DNA of 64,000 bases from Emiliania huxleyi CCMP1516 (Eukaryota > Haptophyta > Isochrysidales > Noelaerhabdaceae). Under the pieces are notes generated by a model. That model had not been told where the DNA came from. It saw only the letters and a list, made by a program, of their open reading frames with translations, and searched no databases. Shown piece by piece: positions 40,650-49,336 of this stretch. The stretch covers positions 232,054-296,053 of the forward strand of contig NW_005201102.1 in assembly GCF_000372725.1 (NCBI RefSeq). The letters are read 5' to 3'. A program made the position numbers and the translations under genes. Each line of letters starts with the position of its first letter. The stretch's first letter is position 1.

Positions 40650-42890
40650 AGTCCGGGACTACGGCCCTACCTGGAGCGAGGGGTCGGATTCGACCTCCAT
40701 GCCCCAGCTCCATCTGGCCGAGACGACCGCCTTGACTCCCATGACTGCCATATACATCCGGATCCGCCCGGAGCGAGCGCCTGCAGACCGGCCACACCAG
40801 CGTTCCACACGTCGTCCCACATCTCTACGATCTCCTTGCGGGCCTCCTTGTTGTGAGTGACGGAGCACTGGAACAGCTGAAGCGCGAGGGGCACCACGGA
40901 CGGGGTCCTGCTCAGCGACAACCATATGAAAATGCTTGACCATCTTGAGCACTTGAGCACTTGATAGGGTCGATTCCGCATGGTACGGGACCCCTCGATC
41001 GTCTCGCCCACCCTCACTGGAGTGTGTTCAGGGGGGGGGGGGGGTCATAACAAACACGGTACAGGATCGAGGTGCACGCTGCAGAAGCAGTGTCGTCCCC
41101 CCTCTCCCCGACGGCGATGGCGGTGTGACCGATCGAGCTACAAGAGGAGCTTGCTCAGCAGGATCTGGGATAGTCTGGCGCACTACCTCACTGGGCCTGA
41201 GACCGCCGCGACAGCATCCCATCACCCCTCGCCCATCTCGCGAGACACATGGTCCGCGCGAACTCCTGGTCCGCAACCAGAGGCTGTGCGAAGGTGTGAT
41301 GCACTTGATGAGGTCGTGCTTGTCCTTCTGCAGAACCTCACGCCGTAGCAGGATTGAGGTGGCCAAGCACGCAACAGCGCCGCCCAGACTGTGGCCGGTG
41401 AGCACCACGCGCTTGTTCTGCTCGAGTAGGCAGATGATGGCGCGGAGATGCCTAGGCTGGCCGATTTTTTTGGCGGTATCCGCGGCGGGATATGGCGGGA
41501 TATGGCGGGATATGGCGGGATATGGCGGGATATGGCGGGATATGGCGGGATACCGGGAGATACACGCGGATTTGATGAGATACGGAGCCCCCAAGATGTG
41601 TTCACGACAACGTCCGTCAAGCGTGAAACCGCAAATCGGACGCATTCGCGCTTCGACGGCCGCTTGTCGAGCGCTTGTCGATTCCCGTGATTCACGATAT
41701 ACAGAAAATTTCCGCTTGAGCAGGGACCAGGGATCCGTCGCGCTCTGCGGCCGGAGCGCGGAGAGAGGCCGGGCTGCTCGGCGTGAGGCGGGCAGGATAC
41801 GGCGGGATATGGCGGGATATGGCGGGATATGGCGGGATATGGCGGGATACGGTCAGATATGGAGAGATACATCAAGATACCGCAAAAAAATCGGCCAGAC
41901 TAGGCCTGCGGAGGGGCATGCTCTCCGCCCGGCTAGTGAACCCGCGATGGCACTTGCCACCCTCCATCTGCGCAGAAGCAACCACGTTGGCATGTCCGCC
42001 ATGTCTTGTGTGCCTCGGAATGCAAAGTAGTAGACGGACTGGTACTGTTGCGGCTGCAGATTGTTTCCTGCCCGCACGAAACTGAGCCCATGGTTGAGGG
42101 ATGTCTTGGACATGCCCCGCGCAAAGCCTCCATCGGATCCGCCTCGTAGCTCAGCTTTGACGCCAGACACGCGTTGACCATGTCATCTCCCACGAGTGCG
42201 GCGACGAGTTTGGGGCGCAGCGCGTTGCGCTCGTCTTCGCGCTGGTCCGCCACCGCGCGCTGATTGGTGCAAATCGTTTGAATTGCGCCATTGAAGGTGG
42301 GAATGTAGGTAAGCTCCTGCGGGATTGCCCGCAATCCAGCACGCATAAGTTGCGCCTCGACCTCTTGGCTATCCTCGAACTTGGGTATGTTGAGAAGTGG
42401 CTTATGACGATCGGCTGGCGACCCGTTAGGGTCGACAGTTGAGCTAGGGAGTGTTGCGATGGCCGCCCAAATGCGAACGCAGGAGATAAGATGCTTTGCG
42501 GCGACGTTCCGAGGGAAGGATCAAGTCGCCGCTCGGTTTCATTAGAAGCTCCTTGTCACGTGAAGTTCTACGTGCGTCCACGGGGCCAAGGCGCAGCCGA
42601 GCTGTTGGAGAGAGACAGGGGTCTCTCTCGTTGCGCGTTTCCTCCTCAGCCCCGCGCAGCCTGTGGATTGCGAATTGCCCATGGCCTGCGGCGGCTGGCA
42701 CGCGGAAGACGGGCGGCGGCTCGGGAGAGGGCCGAACGCTCCTTGACGTTTGCAAACCAGGTGCGGCATTGTCCATTGATGCCTTTCGATGCCTTGGGCA
42801 CGGCGGCTTCGAACGGCGGCTCGTCGCTTCCGTCTTTGAGTCCAGAGAGGACGGCAAAGCCGGAGGCGCGCCTTGGCATGGTTTTGCCCG
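40650..42890 (-). CDS. second lipase class 3 gene, multi-exon, with frame problems
   Basis: The core exon at 41446-41340 codes LEQNKRVVLTGHSLGGAVACLATSILLRR, a textbook lipase-3 nucleophile elbow. Upstream in gene order are SVYYFAFRGTQDMADMP (oxyanion strand; about 42060-42000), EVEAQLMRAGLRAIPQELTY (42385-42300), and a possible first exon near 42880 (MPRRASGFAVLSGLKDGSD). Introns at about 41465-41580 and 41775-41885 are filled with GATATGGCG repeats. Between SYEADPMEAL and MSKTSLNHGLSF the frame shifts without an obvious intron, and the 3' end (40.65-41.0 kb) is unclear. Function: acyl-ester hydrolysis, substrate unknown. It may be a recently decayed gene. Confidence 0.55.
40943..41008 (-). 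repeat. inverted copy of the 5092-5160 dispersed repeat
   Basis: See that entry. Confidence 0.85.
41478..41562. repeat. 10-bp minisatellite (GGGATATGGC)n in a lipase intron
   Basis: Eight or nine near-perfect units. Confidence 0.9.
41795..41870. repeat. second (GGGATATGGC)n array in the next lipase intron
   Basis: Same unit as 41478-41562, about seven copies with more variants at the ends. Two separate introns of one gene have expanded the same unit. Confidence 0.85.
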
Positions 42891-42934
42891 CCCGTACACA
42901 CCATTTAATTAATAAGGCGCGCCCACACAGACAG

Positions 42935-43105
42935 GTGGTGAGTGTGGAAGAGCAGCGTCCAGCGACGCTGGCCCAGCGAGACGGCCGCGACGTGAGCGAT
43001 ATGTCGGTGCTCGGGGGGTGGGGCTGTCGCAGCGAGAGAGACGGCGCGCGCACGAGGAGCTCCGTGGGGAGGTCGAGGAGGTGCGGCGGTGGGCAGGGGC
43101 GTGCT
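42935..43105 (-). pseudogene. F-box gene fragment
   Basis: Read on the minus strand the segment resembles the F-box part of the 31717 and 30208 genes (DLPTELLVRA, then HVAAVSL) but in shifting frames and without RCC1 repeats. A third, heavily decayed family member. Confidence 0.5.
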
Positions 43106-43168
43106 TGGCGAGGGAGCGGTGCAGGCCTCGCGAGAATACAACGCAGCTCAGATTAAAATGTAAACATC

Positions 43169-44020
43169 TCATATCACGGACGTTTTGCGGTTGTTGCACG
43201 CGAGCGCGCAGACCTGTCCGCGACACTCCGTGGACCCGTCCAGGTGCTGGACGATGCGGCGAAAGGTGAGGTTGATGCGCTCGCCGAGCACCAGCGGATC
43301 GTCCGTCACGTCGCAGCGGTCGCCCGGGTAGACCGAGTGCAGCCAGAAGAGCTGAAAGAGCCCTTCCATCGTCATCAGGTCGCCGTGCCGCAGCACCGTC
43401 TCGTGCGCCGCGCCGCCGTCCCTCCGCCGCACCTGAAAGAGGCGCTCTCCGCCGCCGGGCGCGCACAGCGAGAGCGACACGATCGTCGCCTCGCGCTCCA
43501 TCCCGTCGAACAGGAACTCGTCGTCCGCGTGAAAGCCAACCCCACCGCCGCACGGGTAGTAGTTGAGGTTGACGCAGTTGAGGGAGTCGGCGGGCAGGCC
43601 CACAATCTCCGCCACCGTGGTGCGGATGCCTTCCAACGTCCTCACAAAGGCATCGTCCGTCGCGCGCAGCTGCCAGGTGTCGGCGTACCCATACTCGCAA
43701 GAGCATTCGGGCAAGAATGTGACCCACGCAGTGCGGCGCAGCAAAGGCTTACCTCGCGACTGAGCGTCTGTCCACGCCTCTGCCCCGCAAGCATCCGGGT
43801 GAAGCGCGGCGAACCAATCGTCGACAGTAGCGGCGTCCAGCCCGGAGTGCCGCTCACGGCGCAGCACGTAGGCAAACGCCCGCCGTTTGTCATCGGCGAC
43901 GAGCGGCTCCCACTGCAGTTCTGGCGAGCGCAGCGTGCGCACAAGCGCAGGAGGTCCTGGCCTGCTGGTGCGCGCCAGGACGCCCTCTGCGTGTGCCGCA
44001 TCGCGGCTGCTCTTCCACAT
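43169..44020 (-). CDS. AlkB-family Fe(II)/2-oxoglutarate dioxygenase (ALKBH2/3-like)
   Basis: Single exon, 283 aa. The C-terminal half is a DSBH fold: NYYPCGGGVGFHADDE carries the HxD metal ligands, the segment HGDLMTMEGLFQLFWLHSVYP supplies the distal His, and RINLTFRRI gives the conserved Arg pair that binds 2-oxoglutarate. The N-terminal half (residues 1-110) contains a Trp/Phe-rich lid region (LQWEPLVADDKRR) like the nucleotide-recognition lid of AlkB homologues. Likely role: oxidative demethylation of alkylated DNA or RNA. A short Cys-containing tail ends CRGQVCALACNNRKTSVI. Confidence 0.85.
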   Translation of the reverse strand: MWKSSRDAAHAEGVLARTSRPGPPALVRTLRSPELQWEPLVADDKRRAFAYVLRRERHSGLDAATVDDWFAALHPDACGAEAWTDAQSRGKPLLRRTAWVTFLPECSCEYGYADTWQLRATDDAFVRTLEGIRTTVAEIVGLPADSLNCVNLNYYPCGGGVGFHADDEFLFDGMEREATIVSLSLCAPGGGERLFQVRRRDGGAAHETVLRHGDLMTMEGLFQLFWLHSVYPGDRCDVTDDPLVLGERINLTFRRIVQHLDGSTECRGQVCALACNNRKTSVI

Positions 44021-44369
44021 AACAATTCAGGAGCCCCAGCTTCTTTGGGGGGTCCGTTTGCCGTCGTGCTCCGCGAGCCGTCGTGATATCTAGCCCGTGT
44101 GTGCTGGCGTCCGGGTCCGTGTGGCGGCTCTCACCGCCTCCCCCGCGCCGCCTCGTCTTTTTCTTTTTCTGAAGAGGAGAGTCCACACCGTGCAGCAGGG
44201 AGCTCCGCAACTCTATATCCTTCCTCAAGAGTAACGGAGTCGGCCGGGGCTACACCAGACAGCCGTGCTCCGGCGTTGCACGGAAAGAATTCGCCGTCTA
44301 CGCTCACACCCTGCGCTAACTTTATACACCGAAAATAGGGCTACCTCTCCCGCGTCTCTCAAGGTTAGG
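44021..44369. other. intergenic
   Basis: Between two minus-strand genes. Only low-complexity GGCTACCTC and CTCTCTC segments; nothing recognised. Confidence 0.4.
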
Positions 44370-45443
44370 TTAGGTAGGTCTCTCTCTCAAGCCTGCGATA
44401 TGAGCCCTCGCCCTTGCCCTCGCCCTCGCCCTTGCCCTCGGCTCATCTACTTTTGGAAGCGACGCTCCGCGATGATCAAATGACATGGCCTTATCCACGT
44501 CCACTTGCACGGTGTGCTCCTGGAGCCAAACTCCGAGGAGGCACTCGCTGCCAACATGGTGGCTACGCGGCGATGCCGGCGATCGGCTACCCGGTAAGAC
44601 ACGCAGTGGCAGCGAGGCGCAGTTGTCCAGGCTCTGAAATAAGTTGCACGCCGACCGGTACACGCCACAGTCGCGGCACGTGAAGTAGCTCTGCACCGTG
44701 CGAAAGTAGACGTCGGCGAGAGCGCGTGGCACAATGGCGAAGCGATCATCCAGCCATGCCCCACGTCGGTGGAGGACCGTCACGGCGGTCTGTGAGTAGT
44801 GTCGAATATCTTGTAGCGGCCGGCCAAAGGTGAGGTCGGGCCGTGACCGCACGATGTGCGAGAACCGAGCGCAGTATTTCGCCTCGTGCGCCAGCACCAG
44901 CTCGTAGCACGCTTGCACTTTCTCCCACTGCCAGTATCCGCTGCTTGCACGGCTTGAGCCCAGCGTGCAGCCATGGGTCGGCGCTGCGATGCCAATTCGA
45001 TGAGGCTGCAGCTCGGTGTGTGTGGCATTTACGATCGCAAGCGCACGTGCCATCGCACTCACTGGAGCCTGAAGCTGCCTCTCACAACGCGTGGCGTCGC
45101 GTTCGTTGCCATGACAGCCTCCTATGCCGAGGACGAGAAAGACTCTGCTTGCACCATCTCCTCCGAGTGCGTCGATCTGCGAGGACCGAAGGCCATCAGC
45201 GACGGTGGGATTGGTAATGAAGTCTCGAGCATCGCCGACTATGCAGTGAGCCACTCCACCTGCCGCTGGGGCGCTGCATGCGTGCATGTGGGACATGAGA
45301 CTGCGCAGCGCCACGTGGTGGCACGCGTGGCTGACTGATCCACCTTCCGCTGTGCACGCTCCGGCCGCCGACGAGCCGCGCGCACGCGACGCAGGCAGCC
45401 CTGGCACACGCGCGACGGGCTGCTCGGCACGGCTTTGGCGCAC
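44370..45443 (-). CDS. glycosyltransferase-like protein (FSHIVRSRPDL type)
   Basis: 357 codons; a likelier start is the internal ATG at 45296 (MSHMHACSAP), because the upstream part is Ala/Arg-rich. The core includes WQWEKVQACYELVLAHEAKY, FSHIVRSRPDLTFGRPL and DRFAIVPRALADVYF, a pattern seen in eukaryotic algal proteins related to nucleotide-sugar glycosyltransferases; the Arg-Pro-Asp piece is the probable metal/sugar-binding site. The C-terminus is a run of Arg-Ala coded by (CCTCGC)-type repeats at 44404-44445. No membrane anchor is clear. The assignment rests on one motif block. Confidence 0.5.
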   Translation of the reverse strand: MRQSRAEQPVARVPGLPASRARGSSAAGACTAEGGSVSHACHHVALRSLMSHMHACSAPAAGGVAHCIVGDARDFITNPTVADGLRSSQIDALGGDGASRVFLVLGIGGCHGNERDATRCERQLQAPVSAMARALAIVNATHTELQPHRIGIAAPTHGCTLGSSRASSGYWQWEKVQACYELVLAHEAKYCARFSHIVRSRPDLTFGRPLQDIRHYSQTAVTVLHRRGAWLDDRFAIVPRALADVYFRTVQSYFTCRDCGVYRSACNLFQSLDNCASLPLRVLPGSRSPASPRSHHVGSECLLGVWLQEHTVQVDVDKAMSFDHRGASLPKVDEPRARARARARARAHIAGLRERPT

Positions 45444-45744
45444 GGAAAGAATTAGTTCGCGGCTGTCTGCGCCTTAAACGATATGGAGATATGCGGAGAT
45501 CAGATATGCGGAGATCAAGTAGCCTCGTCGCCCCCCTCAGGCACCACGTTCGCTGGGCCCTCGACCCGCCCGTCGACCGCCGCGACCGCGCCGCTTGCTG
45601 TGGCAGCGGCCGAGCCACCACCCTGCAGCGCCTCGCGTGTAAGCCGCACCGCAGGCGGGCCGCGCTCGGCAGGGGCGGAGGCGCTGCGCGCCGCGGGCTG
45701 GGCGCCCTCGGCGGCGCCGCCCCCTTCGGCCCGAAGGACGCCGC

Positions 45745-47935
45745 TCACCGCGGCTGGGATCTGAGCAACGAGACCCATCGCACGGCCCTCGCCAAGTCGC
45801 GCGTCCACGGCCCAACCACCAAAGTCTTCTGCGCAGCCACCCTCTTACCGAGCGAGCGTGAGACGCCCTCCCGAGCCTCGATGGCGCTGGGATGGTTCCG
45901 GAAATGTCTGTGGCCCTGCATTTGGTCGACGTCAACGCCGAGTTTTGCCCCGTACGTCAAGACGTCTTTAATGAAAGCACAGTTCTCCTCCGTGACGAAT
46001 CCCCGACACGTCGCCCTCAACAGGCTCGTCATGAAGCGATCGTAGACGATGGGCACGCCAGGAAGCGCACATGCGTTCTCCCGCCTGACAGTCTCGGCAA
46101 GTTCGGCCAAGGCGTCAAAGGGCTCGGAACCGGTCCTTTCTGTCCACGAGGGGTGCCCGGCGGGGGCAACGCAATCTCCCTCACGGGAGAGCATTGTCGC
46201 AACCGTGGGGGTTGTCGCAAGTAGCACGACTGTGGCCTGGAGTGCCCGCGCTGTTGCGGCACTGCCCCGCCTTGCCCTTGTTGTTGACCCAGTGGTCGCA
46301 GACGTGGTCGAATTTGCAGGTGCCGTCGGCGAAAAGCTCCCTCGCCTGGTGCTCGCGACCCACGTTGAAAGCCGAGCACGTCCTGCCTCCAGGAGTGAAC
46401 TTGCCATTGTATGGCTTCTTGACGCTGCTCGGGCCAGCACCCCCCACACGGGGAGCAGGGCTCGGCGTAGATGGTGGCGTAGCTGGTGGCCCCTCGGCCC
46501 GCGGGGTCCCCCCGCGTGTACGAAAAAATGCGACCCCGGGATAGTGTTTTGGCATCACTCGCTCGGCCTCCTCGTACATGGCGGCGGTGTGAACCTCTTC
46601 TGTTGCCTTGGCCAGTGTAATCCGTCCGCCCGACTCCTCGATCTTGCGCAGGTAGACGACGAGCAGGACGACCGCAAATTGCCAGGTGCGATCCCGACGG
46701 AGCACAGAGTCGTGCACGACGAGGTAGATGAACTCGCACAGCGGGATGGCCGGGATAGAGACGGCGATGGCCAACATGACAAACAGGTTCAGACACGCCG
46801 CAAACTCCGCCTCCGTCTTGACATAGGCAATGGTAGCCTTGGTGCCGCCTCCCTTTCCGGTCACGGTGGTGACGTCTGCGCGATCGCAGCTCTCACCCCG
46901 ACTGATGAACGTGGAGACATTCGCCCAGAGCAGCGACATGGAACCGGTGACGCTCGTCCCCTCTGGTCCACTGAGGCCGTCAGACTCGGTCGCTGAAGTG
47001 ACATATTTGAAGCCCCCTTTCAGGTAGTCCGTCCACTTTTCTTTCTCCCTCTCGAGCAGCGCCTTTGCGGCGTCGTCCCCCGCCGTGTCGATCGCCTGGT
47101 CAATCTCTTCGATCACTTGCTGGATCTGTGTCGCCGCGTCAATCTGGGAGATTCTCCCAGTTTGCATTGCCGCCGTCACCTCGGATGGTTTTGTGGTCCG
47201 CTTGATCTCGAAAGTCGTGGCCTTCTCGGGTTGGCGGTGCAGGGCTACAAAGCGCTGCAGCATTCCCCCTCCCAGGACCCGCAGGAACCGTGGTCGGAGC
47301 AGGTTCGCGATGGTCATGGTGCTCACCGCCGCCGTGCCGAGGAGCACTTTCGCGTTGTTAGCCACGACAGTGGCGGCGGGGCAAGTCTCGGAGGTGTCGT
47401 AGTCGCACGACGCGAGGTTGCCGCCGCACGTCGGGCACACAGCATCTGCTGCTGCAACCAGGAACGTGAGGAAGAACAAGAGGCTCCCGATAAATGCCCG
47501 GCGCGATTGGCCCACATACCGTGGGATGAGCAGGGACAGGTAGTCGCTGCCCCTGGTGGTCGAGGGTCGCGATCCCCCCTTCTTGTCGCCCGTGGTGTGG
47601 TGCTCACCCCCACCTGTCAGCAACAGAACGTAGGCCGTGGTCACAATGAGCGCGGGCAGGACGAACTCGAGAATCGCCCTGGGGTACTTGGAGGGGCTGG
47701 TGGCGGTGAGAGCTGCGCTCATGACGCAGCCGGAGGCCCCGCCAACCGTAATGGGTAGGCTGAGTTGGTCTGACTCCATGGTGAGGTTGTTGCCAACTAG
47801 CCCCGGAAAGCCTTGCATCAACACGAGGCAAAGGGCACCGACTGCGGGCACCGAGGCAAAGCCTTGGCCCCACGAAGGCCAGCCCATGTCCCAGACCATA
47901 GCTCCCGCGTTCCCGTCGGGCTCCAAAGCAGGCAT
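45745..47935 (-). mobile_element. retroelement remnant: gag-like ORF overlapping an RT N-terminal region
   Basis: ORF 1 (47935-46181, 584 aa) ends in a Cys/His cluster (CSAFNVGREHQARELFADGTC, then KFDHVCDHWV and QCRNSAGTPGHSRATC) typical of gag zinc knuckles, preceded by a Pro-rich region. Unusually, the N-terminal half has three or four hydrophobic spans (LLFFLTFLVAAADAV; LFVMLAIAVSIPAIPLCEFI). ORF 2 (46449-45745, another frame, overlapping by about 270 bases) reads FVTEENCAFIKDVLTYG and then HFRNHPSAIEAREGV, like the start of reverse transcriptases in tyrosine-recombinase or Pao-type elements. The rest of pol is missing, so the element is truncated at about 45.7 kb. Confidence 0.55.
46181..47935 (-). 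CDS. gag-like protein with hydrophobic segments
   Basis: See the mobile-element entry. Starts MPALEPDGNAGAMVWDMGW; spans at about residues 85-105, 140-165, 375-395 and 410-430; a coiled-coil-like acidic region between (QIDAATQIQQVIEEIDQAID); Cys/His knuckles in the last 70 residues. An alternative view is a cellular membrane protein fused to a gag C-terminus. Confidence 0.5.
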   Translation of the reverse strand: MPALEPDGNAGAMVWDMGWPSWGQGFASVPAVGALCLVLMQGFPGLVGNNLTMESDQLSLPITVGGASGCVMSAALTATSPSKYPRAILEFVLPALIVTTAYVLLLTGGGEHHTTGDKKGGSRPSTTRGSDYLSLLIPRYVGQSRRAFIGSLLFFLTFLVAAADAVCPTCGGNLASCDYDTSETCPAATVVANNAKVLLGTAAVSTMTIANLLRPRFLRVLGGGMLQRFVALHRQPEKATTFEIKRTTKPSEVTAAMQTGRISQIDAATQIQQVIEEIDQAIDTAGDDAAKALLEREKEKWTDYLKGGFKYVTSATESDGLSGPEGTSVTGSMSLLWANVSTFISRGESCDRADVTTVTGKGGGTKATIAYVKTEAEFAACLNLFVMLAIAVSIPAIPLCEFIYLVVHDSVLRRDRTWQFAVVLLVVYLRKIEESGGRITLAKATEEVHTAAMYEEAERVMPKHYPGVAFFRTRGGTPRAEGPPATPPSTPSPAPRVGGAGPSSVKKPYNGKFTPGGRTCSAFNVGREHQARELFADGTCKFDHVCDHWVNNKGKAGQCRNSAGTPGHSRATCDNPHGCDNALP

Positions 47936-48395
47936 AGCACAAGCCGCCGCCAGGCGCGCTTGCGAAACACCGACGGCAAACGTAAATTCGTAGGCGCCCG
48001 ACGGAATTAATCCCGATTAGGCGCCCGCGACACACTGAATACCCCGGGCGGGCCTCCGCTCCGGGGCTGCTCTATCTCCATTGTCTGCACGCAACCATGG
48101 TTATGCCCTTCACACCCCCAGCCCTCGTGTCACCGTTGTCCAACACCTTTTGGGTGTCACACTGCACAGTCGCGCGACAGGGGTTGAGATCTCCCGCTCA
48201 GCCCACCCAGTCGCCCACCGGTCGTTCCCTCGCGCGGCATCGGAGCCTCCACGTTAGCCACCCGCCACCACTGCCGCCACTCTCCACCGCCACCCTCGAC
48301 CAGCGTCCTCCACCGCCACCCTCCACCGCCACCCGCCACCACGATGACCGTCTCCGCGCCTCGCCTGCAGGAGGACGAGGCGACTCACAGTTGGA
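47936..48395. other. intergenic with CCGCCACC-type repeats
   Basis: 5' flank of the retroelement remnant. From about 48265 to 48345 it is a degenerate CCACCGCCACCCTC array. Confidence 0.45.
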
Positions 48396-48668
48396 GTGAC
48401 GCCGCCGCTGCTCCCGATACACGCCATGTCCCGCCCAATCGCGAGCACGCCCATTCCGTGGCAGCAGCAGCAGCGGAGGAATCGCGATACCGCGGCTCCT
48501 CCCAGCACGCCCTCGCCGGTGCCGGCGTTCGCCCTCCACACCACGCCAGACGACGACAGCAGCCCCGTCGAGCGAGGGCTCGGGAGCATCACAGTGCGGC
48601 GGATGACGCCCGGCTCTGTGACAAAGCACCCCGGCGTGCCGAACGTGCTGCATATGCGGCTGCCGTAG
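48396..48668 (+). CDS. possible small basic protein
   Basis: 90 codons; a second ATG at 48426 (MSRPIASTPIPWQQQQRRN) may be the start. Acidic middle (TTPDDDSSPVERGLG) and a basic end (ITVRRMTPGSVTKHPG). The composition is more protein-like than the overlapping frames, but no family is recognised. Confidence 0.25.
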   Translation: MTPPLLPIHAMSRPIASTPIPWQQQQRRNRDTAAPPSTPSPVPAFALHTTPDDDSSPVERGLGSITVRRMTPGSVTKHPGVPNVLHMRLP

Positions 48669-49336
48669 CATGCCGCAGCCGAGGGGCTTGGAGCCTGCTC
48701 AGGCCACGACATCAACCGAGAGACGACGGCACCCGCACGAGAGTGCCGGGGCCGTGCCACGCACCCGCTCGCCGCTGTGGGTTTTGCGAGCCTCAGTGTG
48801 CCTGCGCGCGCACTTCTACGTCGATGATGCGCCAGAGAGCCTATGGGTTGGGCATGATGGCGGCGGGGATTAGCCTCGTCGTCCAGGAGTTGGGCATGAT
48901 GGCGGCGGGGATTAGCCTCGTGTCGTCCAGGAGTATACCGCGTGTGTCGGCTCATCTCCGACCTGTGTACGGTCTGACAGCGTGTGAGCGGCGCGGTTTC
49001 CGCGTACCCACGCCCGTGTCCGCCCCGTCGTATATACCTTTCATGTGACGATTTACCGACTGTACGACCACCGTGTCTGGTCGATGCACGATGGCCGTGG
49101 CGGGTACCAAGACGGACAATGGAATAGTCAACGCAATAGAGACGCAGCTCGCGACAATAGAGGTGCCGGCGCGTGGGGCGGTGCGCGCAGCAGCGCGCGC
49201 AAGTGACGCGGGTGCGCCGCCTTGCCTGCTGCGGTTCCGCCGCACCGGCTTGCGACAGAGTGCGAGTGCACGCGTGCTGCGCCCGAGCTGCGGTGCCGGC
49301 GCGGCGCTCGGTGGGTGGTCGGCGAGGCGAGCCCGC
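48669..49336. other. intergenic
   Basis: 3' flank of the glycerol-3-phosphate dehydrogenase gene plus the tandem duplication. No gene is supported. Confidence 0.4.
48846..48932. repeat. 42-bp tandem duplication
   Basis: GTTGGGCATGATGGCGGCGG and the following bases to CCAGGAG occur twice in a row, with one small insertion in the second copy. Confidence 0.85.
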
